A stretch of 64,000 nucleotides of DNA from the NCBI GenBank assembly GCA_021234155.1, contig JAJEKV010000127.1, positions 370,001 through 434,000 on the forward strand. Direction: 5' to 3'. Origin of the DNA: Isoetes taiwanensis (taxonomy: Eukaryota > Streptophyta > Lycopodiopsida > Isoetales > Isoetaceae). Position 1 is the stretch's first letter. Every line of letters begins with the position of its first letter. The notes under the pieces were generated by a model, which was given only the letters and a program-made list of their open reading frames with translations, did not search any database and was not told where the DNA came from. A program made the position numbers and the translations under genes. Below, piece by piece: positions 44,005 through 56,530 of the stretch.

Positions 44005-44694
44005 TCAATGACACAATTTGTAACAACACATGAAGGTGAGAATAATTTTTTTTGTAAAAGACAGACTAAAGGTCCAAATCAAGTCTTCATCATTCTTTTG
44101 CTTGTTTTCATGCAGCCGATTCTCAGAAGTCCGATCCTTTCTTTGTGCCTTACCCTTGTCTACACTCAGCAGATCTTCGTGAATGGTAGCTAGTGCCACT
44201 TCTTTCAGCTCTCGAAAAGTAGCTTCATCCTCTAAAGAGCTAGTGAATGGAGGTCAGATCTCGAAGAGGTCAGCTTGGCAAAATCGGATGAGGATCCGCG
44301 CCTAACTCTTGGTGCTCATCCGTAGGGTAGGCAAGGTCGCGGGCCTCATCTTGATGAATTGCATAGCTTCTTTATCAATGTCCACCGCTACACCTCGGGC
44401 CCTTCTTAAGTGCACAAGCTATTGTTGTACCAGAGCCGAGAGAAGGCATCAAGCACCCAACTCTTGGACGGAAAACATGTCTAGGAGATGGTTGATTAGC
44501 TTTTGAGGCTTCGTAGTGATTAACAATTCTATCTTGTGCACTAGGGTCTTGTAGCTTTTGAAGCACATACCGAAATTCCAAAACATTAGAAAATTTCGCA
44601 TGTTGTTGTTAAAATGCTCCATGGCGCTTGCCATCTAAACTCCAAGAAGCAACATGGAGGTATTCAACCTTATCAAAGAACCCGCCCGCCGCCA
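44005..44694 (-). pseudogene. Unrecognised, possibly coding region
   Basis: Read from 44694 on the minus strand, a well-placed start (ACCATGGCGG context) begins MAAGGFFDKVEYLHVASWSL. Open stretches follow in changing frames (LEFRYVLQKLQDPSAQDRI, later ATFRELKEVALATIHEDLLS and SVDKGKAQRKDRTSENRL). They read like protein but match no family I recognise. CAG/CTG depletion here may have scrambled the frame. It could be a host gene exon set, a gene fragment or a mobile element ORF. Confidence 0.3.
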
Positions 44695-45368
44695 TGGTAG
44701 TTTATATTTGTTTTGCAATCAGAGAAATTAGAGTTGTGTCACTAATCTAAAAGAGTAACAAAAACAAACAAAGAGAACAAGTCAAAGGCAATTATATTCG
44801 AATAGAAAACTAAACAAAAAAGAAGAAAGAAGCCCAACGATTCCGTATCAAAGTACTCACCAAACCAAATTCTCATAACTAGCTTGCACCGGGATCCGGC
44901 GATTTTAAACGTGGACTCCACAAGGCCGGATTGCATGCTTGAATGAAACACGACAAGACGCCAAGGTTTTTGGTCGCAGACTTTGTTTGATGTCCGCCGA
45001 CGAAAAGCCGCTAAACTCTGAAAAATTTAAAAGGTCGATCGTCGTAACGGCCGCCCTTAGTTTAAAGCCATAAGGAAGGTCCGCTATGACCGCTGTAAAA
45101 CCGTGGCTTTATTGTCCCAACCGGGGCTTTAGTGTCAGTCCCCATGGATGATAGAAAACAAATTATTTTGGTCGTACATAAACTAAACTTTTCATAATCG
45201 TAAGACTCCACATCTAGAGTCCTCCTATCTGCCGCTGTTCTTTCTTCTCGTGCTGGCCTCACGAGGTGCATGAAACCTTCCGCAGTGTCCTTATTTTAGG
45301 TCCTTATTTTTCTTCTTGTTCCGCAAACAAAGGGGAGATTGAGACAGAGACAAGTCAAGTATGACGGT

Positions 45369-45614
45369 TTAGTCACCGCATCTATCCTTCAAAATTTGGT
45401 GCTGCATCGAACAATACGCCTGGCCGGATGTAGCTATGGGATAAAGCTCCTTGCACCTCTCCCACGCCTCCACGCTGAGTTGCTCCATCGACATGTCCGC
45501 GTGTGATAACATTTTTTTGGCTTGAAAGAAAACCACAACCGCTTTTAGCAGCTTGGAAAGTGAAAAGCAAAGTAAACTATCTTCCCCGCCACGCAAACTT
45601 ATTCTAGAATACAA
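45369..45614 (-). other. Unrecognised 81-codon open frame
   Basis: AKKMLSHADMSMEQLSVEAW and the following WERCKELYPIA look protein-like, but no family is recognised. It is 5' of the 44-kb candidate region on the same strand and may be another exon-sized piece of it. Confidence 0.2.
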
Positions 45615-45649
45615 GTGCCTTAGACAACATTTTTGTTGTTAAAATTAGA

Positions 45650-48480
45650 AGGTATTCCGTAATACACTTTAACCAAGCAGAGAAGGGAAGTGTATTCCGG
45701 AATACACTTCTACAACGAACAAGTTATAGTGTGTATTTTCCACGCCACGATTCAAGCGAGCAAAAGTGTATTCTCGAATACACTTTTACACTACGGAAGT
45801 GGGAAGGTGTATTCGAATACATTTTCGATCCCTCGAGGGTGAGAAAGCATTTGAGGAGTACCCATTGTCGTTATCTTGAATAAATTGTAGAATTCTACAA
45901 GTGAAAAGGCAAAGAATGATGGTAATGCTTACTTGTGCAACTCCTTCGACATTTCTTCAAGTGTGAACTCCTTTGTCCACCACCTTCTGCAGAAGTCGCT
46001 CTAGTAATTCCGCGGTCAAGAACCCCCCGTGATCTCCCTCCAGACGTGTTGATAGTCATTTCTTTCTTTGGCACGCTTGCCTTTCTTCTTCTCCGGAGAC
46101 CTTGCCCTTACTTTTTAGCTCACCACGCCAAACATATTAAATATTTCGCTTTGGAGCCCCTGATCCGCAAATAAAATAAGAAACCCTAGGAAGCTAGTTG
46201 TACACTAAATCTTATTCTCGAATACGCTTTGTAACATACCCGCCATCCCCTAACGCTAGTGAAACCAATTGTCATGACCAATGAGTGACGCTCGCTTGTT
46301 CGGCCTCTCGTCAGATTTAAGGCAACACTCAATGGCACAAGCTTTTTAAGTTCAAGGAGCACAGGGTTTTTTAAATCCTTCCGTACTTTTTCTTTTGAAG
46401 ATGACATATTCTCCGTGCATGAATCTTATTTTGTCGACAAAGCTCATTTTAACTTGTACTCGTTGTCACGCTAGAGTGTTGGCAACGATTTTGGCTTTCT
46501 TTGCTTGGCCAAACCACGAGACCGCATTGCAGAGACGCATAAGTACCTAGGATTGTTTTTTCTTTGTATAATTGCCTCCTTTGCCTTGAAGCCGTGGTTC
46601 TAACCCAAAACATAATGCGATATGTGTCCAAGATTTTTCTATCGCATCGCAGAGTTTTGCATCGCTTTTTATCAACAAGAACAACAATAGAGCAACATGG
46701 CATTTGATTGCTCAATTCTCGCCCCTTGAGGTTCCTTAGATGATCTCGCAGATATATTTTTCGAACCCGCACAGGGTCGTTTCTCCATTTTCACTTTTTT
46801 GAGGAAGCTTCATTGATGTGACGGGTAATAAATGACAATTTTGCACAAATTTGTGCAAAGTTAATCTCTTTCCATTTTTTCTTATCAACCTTTTTTCTTT
46901 TAATGGCAACACTGTGTGCTTTGGTTCTTCCCCTTCTTCTTCTTGTGTGCTTCCTCAGAGCATCTTCCTCATTGCAATTATAGCCTTTTTCCTTTTTAGG
47001 CTCTTTAGCAGCCTATGGTTTGCCTCCGCTTCTTTGGCGGTGGAGGTGGCCGTTTCTCTAACCGATGAACTCCCGTGATGGGCTCGCAGACCGTGATGGA
47101 CTCCTGATCCATTCCTTGCTCTTCCTCTTCCTCGCCCGACTTGTGTGGGCTAAGTCTCCATTGTGTGCTTCAACGCTATTGATTATGGCAATCGAGCTGC
47201 TTTGTTGATATAGTGAGAAACATACTTTGTAAAGTGCCTGGGTTTACTTTGACCAATCTAAAAAGGCTTCATCAACATGAATGAAACCTTGGGATGTAAA
47301 GAAAGATAGTCTCCCTCGTTGTCCCGACTCCCGCCTACTTCACTTCACAGCCTTGATGGTGCCCATGCGCATAATTTCCTTCATCATCGCACTCTTTTTG
47401 CACCGTGATTCCACGCATATGTAAGAAAGTAATGGTGCCAGACTTTCCAATTGCACTTTGTGAAGAACTAGAACCGGTTTGATAATTTTCTTAAATCCTG
47501 TGTGCGCTAGCATCATCAACCCTTCTCCTCAGGGTGCGGCGTCGTTCGAAGTTTGATGGTCTTCTTGCGGATGTTTCTTGTCGCCTTCTTGCTCGCAATA
47601 AAATGTGTGTAAACACGACTTTTTAGTGAAAACACTGCATAAAACTATTCCAATATAAATTGTCTTAAATAAATGACAAAAAGAGTACAAAAGAGGACAA
47701 AAAGATCAAAACAACATTCGACTTTGACAAAAACAAACCCAAACAAGTCTAAAAGTGAGAAAATTTAAAAATTCACGAAAACCCGAAGAATTGTATCTTG
47801 TAAAACCTAAAGTCACCAAAATTGTATTCGGAATACACTTTGCCGGACTTTTAGTTTTGAAGGACAATTCTTTGAATTTTCTCCTGAAACACTTTTTTCC
47901 CTTGAAGATCCTTACAATTTGGCTTCGGCCGCATTGTTGTTTAAGCCTTTTTGTCCTCTTTTGAATTTGTCATTTGCTTAAGACATTTTGTATTCGGCGA
48001 AGTTTTGTATTCTAAACACTTACACACATTTTGTACAGTAAGAAGCAAAGAAACATCACAATAAGAAACAAACTTAAAAATGATTGCACGCTGTACTTTT
48101 GTTGCTCATATCGCCCATGTCTTCTATGTGAGAACTAAAACGCTGGTTCTTCATAATATTATATTCGAAAGTACAACACCTTTTACTTGAGCTCGCAGGA
48201 TTGGAATCCCTGAACAAAAGGCTTCAAAATTTCCTTTTTAAAGGTATCCATTTATGCCTTGCTCGCTTATGTGAAGTGGAATACATTTAGCCTTATCACA
48301 TCCTAGTGTATTCCTGAATAGCCTTTTTAGTTTGCCTTAATTGTTACGTAGAATTTCTACTTTGTACTAGGTGGGCTTGTATTCGAATAAGAAAAGCTCT
48401 CACTTTGAGAGAAAGTTTCTCGAATACACTTTACACCGCTTTTGTATCTCGAATAAGATGACAAACTTAAAATGATTGTA
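45650..48480. repeat. Dispersed GTGTATTC/GAATACAC palindromes
   Basis: Palindromes such as AAGTGTATTCCGGAATACACTT (45687-45708), AAAAGTGTATTCTCGAATAC with its complement (45761-45787), GGTGTATTCGAATACATT (45805-45825) and TTGTATTCGGAATACACTT (47822-47841) recur, with imperfect forms at 45650, 46213, 47985, 48310 and 48417. They cluster at both ends of the candidate coding region. The central bases vary between CCGG, TCGA and similar forms, as if an original CAG or CTG had been altered. Confidence 0.6.
46186..47600 (-). pseudogene. Unrecognised, possibly coding region rich in Lys/Arg/Ser
   Basis: Minus-strand stretches in changing frames: FHVDEAFLDWSK and LAHTSRARKRKSKEWIRSPS near 47250-47080, an SRSASPSREF serine/arginine segment, TKAHSVAIKRKKVDKKKWKE near 46900, then 46772-46449 and 46407-46186 (SKEKVRKDLKNPVLLELKKL). 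The composition suggests a nuclear protein, but I cannot assign a family. The region is CAG/CTG-depleted, so the frame breaks may not be real. Confidence 0.3.
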
Positions 48481-48499
48481 ACAAACTTGTTCCACCACC

Positions 48500-51400
48500 T
48501 TTTATTGTCTCAAGCTCGCTCTAGTTCTCGAGGACACGCCGGAACAACGCTTTTTCTTCTCAAGACCCAGATTCTCCGATTCTACCTCTACTTCATATCG
48601 TTGTTGTTTCAAGAGACACCGAGTCCAAAGAATGAATAGACTTCCACCACCCTTTCCAACCGCCACCAAGTCCAGTAGACATGACATCGATCTCCTTCCA
48701 AAGCATCACCACCGCCCGGAGTACGCTGCCACCACCCTTCGCTCCATCCTCCTGACCTACATGATGCTCCACAACAACGGTGCTCAAGAACAAGCTACCT
48801 CCCTTTTGTAGTTTTGCCTCTTCAGCAAAACATACAAGGAACACAGTAAAAACATGTAAGACCGTGGAGATTCACTTCAATTTCACCAGACTTCACTACA
48901 AAATGAGGACTTAATACAAAGATGCACTCTTCACACAACGGTTAGACATGGATTTGCGTAATTCTACCATTTAAAGGAGATGTTTGTAAAGAACTCCTTT
49001 TCAAGATGGTACAAGAACAACCGATGCCACAACCTCTTATGGGCCATCACCATCCTTTAACACCGGTACTCACCGCTTTTCCGGGAACAACTTCACGTGG
49101 TCCTGCTTTCCCTACAAAACACCACTAGGACGAGGGAGGTTACCTAGAGTAGAAGTTTCATCAAGATGATGACACCAACGAGGAACAAGGAGATTACATG
49201 TTCTCCAAACCCAATCTTCAAAGAAATTCAAGGTGGATTTTAGTTTGAGAGCATGCCCTACTCAGAAGAAGAAGAAACCTTATGGATGAACACAAAATGA
49301 GAAGACTCGAGAACTAAATGTCGCCATTGGGTTGCATCAACAGATTTAACATGGCCAAAATCCACGAAAAGCTTAGAGACAACTACACTCAATGACATTG
49401 GCGCACCAATGCCTACTTAGCTTATCATAAGACCGCATCCAGCAACACCTTCTTTTGCACTACATTAACCGCGGAACAAGTCTCGCCAAAAATGCTTCAT
49501 GGTTGTCCACCGCCTAGGGTCCACAAGAATGTCTCAATACACAAAAGATCGACAAAACCCAAGAATTGATGATCAATGGGACTAAGAAGAGTTGTAACTA
49601 TGCATGCCCCCCGTTACATGGATGGAGAAATATTTTAGAGAGATATGTGAGAAGTTGCCTAATAGCAACATGTACCATCTCACGCATAACATTACAAAAA
49701 GACGCCTTTCAAAGAATACAAAGAGACATGCATTCAGGCCAAAGACATCTCTTACTCACACTTCACTAGATCAGGAAAAGTGAATTTGGCCTTGTGAAAA
49801 TTCCAAGGAGACATAGAATGTATGTTTGCCTCGAGAGATATGTAATTAAAAAGTCAACGAAACCGCGAAAGACGAGGTCGAAAGAAGTAAGCTCATGTCC
49901 TCCATCCTATCACTTGCTTTAAGAAAAAATTTTAACCGCGATTTTTTTACGCATTATTGTGCAAACGTAATCTTGCTGTGACATCGTGAATAACAAGCCA
50001 GAGAGAAGAAAGTCGCCAAACACGTAAAAAAAGCTCTCGAACGTCCATCGCAGAATATATGTCCATTGTAATTGATGGAATGGATCAAAAAAGACAACTC
50101 TACCCCATTTCCTAAATATTCCAAAAGATGTGCCGAGGAATGTTTTGTTAAAGTCCACCTTTGTAGGAGCCATGGTCTTTAAAGGAAGTCTAAAGTGCAA
50201 AGTATTTTTTGACGATCCAAACTTGCATGGTGACCCAAACCCGACAATTACAATCCTTTAATAAGGTCCTTGTGGCGAAAGTAAGAGCAACTACCACTGC
50301 GTGTTTCTATTTTGCAACTTGACAACACTACAAGAGAGAACAAAAATCAAACACTCTTTGCTTATTGTGCTATGCTAGTGGAGCTAAGGATCTTCTAAAA
50401 GTAAAGCTCTGATTTTTACTTGAGGGCACACCCATGATCGATTGACCGTGATGATGTTCAGGGCCTTAGAAGGAAGAAAGCTTTTTGTCTTCCTACTTTT
50501 AGTTCGAGTCATTGAAGATTCTTACACTCCTATTCCTAGTGGTCGAAGTTTCTAAAGAGACCCAGGCTTTAGAGAGTTTGTTTTTCCTCAACGCTCGAGA
50601 TAGAGAACCGGGTGCGGGAACAAGTTGAATGATCTTACCTTTCAACATCACATCAAGTTCTACTTGAAGGATGGACAAGCTTCTTACTGTGGGAAGAAGT
50701 ACACTACAACTAAGGATTGAGTCCAGCCAGGGATTGCACTTCCTTAAATTTGTTCCGCATCATTGCCTCATAGAGCAAGCCGAGCAACTCTCAAAAATCC
50801 TAAGGAGTCCAAGGTAGAAGAAAAGTACCCCATTGACATCCTTAAAAGCCATTGAAAATGGCATTTCTGTTTCAAGTATTCTAAGAAGAAGATCAAATGT
50901 GGTGGAGAAATTTTCTTGACCGTAAAGAGGTCTTGCAAAATCTAGCTCTAAGACAGGGGCCAAAGAACCGCTTCAATGGCCCGGATACCTTCCATCAACC
51001 CCGCGTAACCAAACAGTCCAAGCAATGATACAATAGTACCTCGCAGCAGAGGAAGACGAGACCGAAGCCATGTCCTGACTAAGACGTAGGAATGAGCCTC
51101 AAGGCAATATCACAAAATTGCCAAAGCATGCTGATTGCTCTTCCAACCGAGGAAGATGACAAAGGTCGACCCTTTGGATAGCAAAAGTTCTTGATAACCA
51201 TGAGGAAGGCTTAGTAATTAAACTCAAGATTCACGGGTTGGTGACACGCTCGTAAAATGCTTTCTCAAGGTAGGTGTATGAATTAGAAATGAGAAGTCAA
51301 GGAAAAGGAGGAAGTCTAAGAAAGTGGGTTGTAGGATGAGCCGAACTTGAATATGACTATATTATGTTATGATTTGAAATAATAGAAATCGACAATCGTA

Positions 51401-52600
51401 CACAAAAAAAGTAATTTGCTTAAAAGGCTTGTAATTACGAGGAAGAGGGAAGAAGGGAGTGGTGGTGGCAATGCTTCACCATCTGCTGATAGTGATGAGG
51501 AAGACAATCTGCCACTTCCTCGAAAGTGACAAAGTGGAAAGAAGTGAAGGAGATGAGGATGGCATAAATGAACATGATGACGCCCCGATCCCTCCTTCAT
51601 CACTCCTCACACTTTTGCACATAATCGAAGCCTTAGAAAAGATCAGAATTTTGAATGTGAATATGAAGATTTTATCTTCAAATTTTGAGAGAATACTACA
51701 AGATCGGGCCATGCATTTTACTTCAATTTTTGTTAAATATTTTATCCTTCAAATTAGAGTTTCTAAAAACATACTCAAGAAGAACATTCTATTTGCTCAA
51801 AAGTGACACACTTTAAAGTCAACTTTTCGCTCCACAAAAAAAACTAGTCATTTGAGGGGGTCAAAATTGAATTTCATGCAAAAAATTTTTACCTCATTTT
51901 ATCCTCTCTTTTGTAAAGGAAGTCCTTTTAGGAATATTTCTTTTGCTCCCGCTTAATATGCAATTCATACCTTGCTGATGTGGCTATTTGTATGAGCTGA
52001 TCTTCTTCTATTTGGGAAACAATCGCTTTGACATTCCCCGCCCCTTTGGTAAGTAGGGTTTGCTGCAATTTTTTTGGCCCATAACTTCCGACCGGGTGGG
52101 GCTTTTAGCATCTTTGGTTTATTGGAAAGCTCTTTGAGCACTCCATCTAGTGGTATCTAATTTCAAAGATTGGCCATTGGGAAGGACCATTCAGGCTCCA
52201 AACCGCCCCTTTGGTGGAGATGACAAGATCCGGCCAAATTACCAAAACATTCTTTTCCCGTAGTTCTACCATAGTACATGGAAGAATTGAGAAGAATATG
52301 CTGCATTCTCCCTAATAAGTGTAATGAATGCACATAAAATGGCTCATGAGGGTGCTCCTTCTCGGCTCGAGAGTTGGTTTCTTCCTAAGGCACCCTCATT
52401 CCTTTAGTGTTGTTTAACATGTCTTCTACCGGTATTGAGTAAGCTCACCCCAATTCGAGACATGAGCTCCATATCTCCTCTCCCCATTTGTTCCAGCTTT
52501 CTATTCCAACTGAAGTTGTTCTCGACTACGCTCATCATGCCCATACGCGCCCTGCGAAACCGAAGACGCGGTTGAACATGTGCCATTGGAAAACTCTTCA
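48500..52600 (+). other. Region upstream of the LINE, possibly its ORF1; not recognised
   Basis: Plus-strand frames are open for long stretches with occasional stops, for example around 49180-49790 (EKYFREICEKLPNSNMYHLT) and 50700-51060. A short acidic frame lies at 51459-51806. A YCGKKYTTTKD segment near 50690 faintly recalls a zinc knuckle. LINE ORF1 is one explanation, but no ORF1 signature is clear. Confidence 0.25.
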
Positions 52601-53099
52601 AAGTGCTCTTCATACTTTCCAATGCACGCTTGAGGTTCCTCGGTCGTGGTATGCCTCATCAATTAGCACCTTTTGACAATCATTGGAAGTTCTTGGGTCG
52701 CAAGTCCTCTTTTGTCTCTGGCTGAAATTGTTGAAAAGTTAGCAAAGATTCCTCCAACATATGTTGAGGTGCCTCATGTCACGTGAGATCTCATGTGCCT
52801 CAGAGTGCTCCTCCGATATGCTCTACCTAATAGTGTTGTACAAGTGGCACTTCCAAATCACAAGTTAGAAGTTCTTCATGCGTACTTCTCGCTGAGTGTA
52901 GTGCTTCATGTAGATCTCAAGGCCTCCCATTGCACCCCATTGTGGTCGCTTTGATCCGCCTTCCAAATTCTCGATTTGGTTGATGAGGTTATCGGCCATG
53001 CTAGATGCCTGTGAGAGACTTCCTTCACCTCTTTGAGACACCAGTGAATTGGCCCCATCATAAGGTCAATGCGTTAGTTTCATGAATGTCTGGTGGGGT

Positions 53100-53830
53100 A
53101 GCCTTCCCCACAAGCCGAGTCAAAGATTTCTTTCTACTTATCTAGATTGGATCCTCGCTTGTACTATGTCTCAAGAGCACAAGTCTCAGAAGGGAGACGT
53201 GACAAAGCTTGGCCGACATGATTGGTCGGTTTAATGTCCTTATCACAAGAAATTGCATTTCCCGCCAAAGGCAGGATGGTGATAGCATGGCTTCCTTCTT
53301 TGCCACCATCTTCACTCAAAGCTGATCGCTTTTGGGTCGCTGAACCCTAATTGTATGTGGCGCGTGAACAAGGGGTTAATTATGGTTGAATTAATGCTTA
53401 TGCCTGGCCAACAGGCCCCATCAGAGAGCTTCACTATGGGCCTTCCTTTATGAAGATGCTCACCAGAACTCTGGCCACATTTCCATGGCTTCTTGTTGGG
53501 GATCTAATATGCAGGGAAATGGAGGCGATTGGTTGGGGCCACTTACGCGCGGTGTTCCGGCTTTGAACGCCAACAAAGGCCCCGTTTACTCCATGACTGC
53601 AACCTCGAGATTGATGGTGAAGGTTCCTTTACTTGGTGCAATGGTCAAGTTGGTGGGGGTCAGCAAGTAAGATCTCGCTGAATAGGTTTACCAGGAATGC
53701 GTGATGCGCTTGTGGCACTTTCGTGTCTCTTCCTGCTCGCTCAAGGACAACTCAGCTTCGCATCACTATCCACAATTCCGTAGACGAGCCTCCAGAAAGC
53801 AAATGACTCTACTGACGGATATGTTTTCGC
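53100..53830 (+). pseudogene. APE-type endonuclease of the L1-like LINE
   Basis: GSNMQGNGGDWLGP near 53500 corresponds to the GDFNM-type block of LINE endonucleases, and SFTWCNGQVGG near 53620 to the next conserved block, where F-T-W precedes the catalytic region. It nicks the target to prime reverse transcription. The N-terminal part is not readable. Confidence 0.6.
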
Positions 53831-54559
53831 TGAATGTAAAATTTTAAAGGATGCCGACTTTCAAGAAGCGCTTGCAAGAACATTTGGACAATCAGCTCTC
53901 AACCGACATCGCAGGGCATGGCCGCATAGTGGATGCAATTGTGGCATTCAAAAGCTTTGCCAAACATCACGTAGAGTCGCCAGCAGTCGCGGCTTTATTG
54001 ACACCTTGCACGTGACTGCCCATTCTCAACAGAACTCCTTCCGTGTTCATGATCGGTGATATTTTGGCATAGATCCAAGTATTGGAGGAGGAGCAAATCC
54101 AAAGCAGTAAAGAACGGGCGCGTGGTTGCAGTACTTGATGAGACGCTTGTACATGCTTCTTTTCGCGGCGCGCTAAAAGGCACGTGATGACGCCAACCAT
54201 GTCCTCATTAAAGCGTTTGATGGTTCTAAGGCTAACAGAGCCAACCAACTCAAGCAATATCTCGCGATAGCCACTTTCGCATTTTTATCGAGAAACATCT
54301 TCCTTTCAATCGAAATGCAGATGCTATTTTGTCTAGATTTTTTTCCATCATCTCCTCGACGAAAGCAAAATGTACATGTCAATAATAGAGGTGGCTATGC
54401 GAAAGCCGATGATTTAGGTTCCCAAGTAGCCTTGAACTCGAAAAAGAGGCAAAATGCCTGTGTTTGGGATGGTTTGCCAATTGAGTTCTTCTAGAGTATT
54501 GGGAATGGCTAGAGCCGTATATATAAGGATGATGCTTTCTGCAGGACTTTCTAAGGTCC

Positions 54560-55800
54560 ACTACTTTGGGTAGGGGATTCTCAAACACGTGCCATCTCAC
54601 TCCTATCACCAAGGTCAAGGATCCTCGTGACTATTTTAGATCAAGTAGCCCATCACCTTATTGTCATCTCAGATATAAGATCTTTGCTAAGGCTTTTTGC
54701 AGAGTTGTGGTGAAGGACATCTTGCTGCGAGTCCATCTCAACAATCCAATCGCTTTTCCCAAAATGATGCATTCTCGAATAAATGTTGCCGCCGGCCGCT
54801 ACGTATGAATTTATTGGGCTAATGTACAAAACTCTGTATACCTTAAGCTTGATTTTGCAAAGGCTTATGACACAAAGTTGTTAGCCGAATTCATGCGCCG
54901 CTAGACATGCTAAGACTGGATTTGGGGGAACAATTCATATCGTATATTGGTGAAGTCAGCATGTCTCGCTAAATGCATCGTTATGTTCTGCGGTGCGAGC
55001 CGATGCCTTCTCACTTGGCCATTCGCTAGGATGCCCTTTAGCACCATCGCTACAATTGTCGCAGAGGCTTTCATTACAGCTTATTCACCGCCGCAAATCC
55101 ACAGAGGGACTTTCTCCATGGTCTTGTAATGGAGGATGCCACACAAGAGGTTTGCAATCAATATGCAAATGATAATGCCTTCTTCTAGTCGCTAATGCCG
55201 AGAATCTTGCAAATGCTTTTAAATTGCTCTTAGACACTTTTTTCAATCGCTTCCTGTCCTTGTGGGTAAGTGTATGTACGCCTTTTATGGACATTGATAC
55301 TGACTCCGACGTGTGTTCATGAATATTCATAAAATTATCAAGGCATGGACAAAGCATCAAGTTGTTGGGATTCCACGGCATCCATGTCACGGCGGAAGCC
55401 GGAGCCGCATGGGAGGAGATCATTAAGGTTTTGAAGAAGCACTTGTTCGGGGTGGTCCACCGCAAAGTTGTTCCCTTGCGTCGTGACACATAAAGGGTCA
55501 AGCCGTACCTTAGTAGTACCTATGTTTATATGGCATCCATACCAAGAAGCCCCACAAAACAAAGCACGTGGAGCTCATTACAATAGTTCGTAACTTTATA
55601 TGGGCTGCACCGAGGAAGGTACCGCGGATTAAGATGGCGGGTCGGCGCATCCTTCCAAAAAGGGCAGTGGTCTCGGTATGATGGACTTCTTATCAGCAGC
55701 AGCAAAGTCCTATTTGAAAGTTCATTTGGAGACTCTCGAATGGTGAAGATGATTCTCCTAGTTTATGCCTTCTTAAACAAGTTTTGGTCATTGTATCCCT
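54560..55800 (+). pseudogene. Reverse transcriptase of the L1-like LINE
   Basis: SNTCHLTPITKVKDPRDYF, then RYKIFAKAFCRVV, the LDFAKAYD motif at 54848-54871, AFSLGHSLGCPLAPS (55005-55048, matching the RQGCPLAPSLF block) and IHRRKSTEGLSPW are standard L1 RT segments. The YxDD box is not seen. Downstream, EAPQNKARGAHYN-like text near 55545-55590 fits the LINE thumb/connection region. Confidence 0.72.
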
Positions 55801-56530
55801 CTAGGCAAAAAGGTCAGCTAAACCAACCCCTACCTTGAGCATTATTTTAGACTCTGCAGCCTTTTTCAAGAGCTTCTCCATTTTTGTGTGGCTTGTTGGA
55901 AGCATGGGAGGTAGTCAAACATCTTTTCTAGCCATGCCCCTCCATCCACACCCTATTGGAGACTCCATTGTGGTGGACACCACCGGCCGCTAGACTCCTC
56001 TCAACACCTCCATCGGGCAAAAGATCAGCTCATCCTCTACACAGATGATGGATCTCGCAGGCTTGTCTCTATTCAAGCATGGTATAAAGCGGGTCGCTTC
56101 TACTAATCTTGGGCTGCACTCTGTGCAAAGTTCCCCGCTTCCTCGCTGAGGTGTGCTTCTATGGGAGTAGGTCACAAAAATTTGCTTCTTAGAAGAAGTA
56201 TATGATTGATTAACATCTGTTGTTTTACATTGATCTCATTTATTCCTGATTCAATATCTATATATTCTTGTTCTATTATTTATTTAATTAAAGATAATTT
56301 ATGGCTTATACCTTCTTGATTCAGAAATGATGAACGCATTCGATTCAAGATCTTCAATTGCCTCCTTTCTCGAGTAAACACATTGTGCCTGTGCTCGTAA
56401 GGTTCGTGGCATCTTCTTTGTGCTTATACAGTTAGATGAGACATGTAAATTTTGTACTCTATATCTGATTAATAAACTTTTTGGCTTTCGTCCATCAAAA
56501 AAAAGAAAAAGAAAAAGAAAAAACGAAAGA

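Larger units (their letters stand above)
52600..56530 (+). mobile_element. L1-like LINE retrotransposon, frame-broken
   Basis: Endonuclease and reverse transcriptase motifs occur in order, followed by a 3'UTR with AATAAA at 56471 and an A-rich (AAAAAG)n tail at 56497-56530. This tail type and the RT motifs separate it from the zf-RVT LINE at 39917-41002. The 5' limit is uncertain. All domains are interrupted by frameshifts, again in a CAG/CTG-poor region. Confidence 0.75.

Noticed and set aside
56497-56530. Independent poly-A microsatellite
   Set aside because: It lies 20 bp after an AATAAA signal and just downstream of a LINE RT, so it is better read as the LINE tail.
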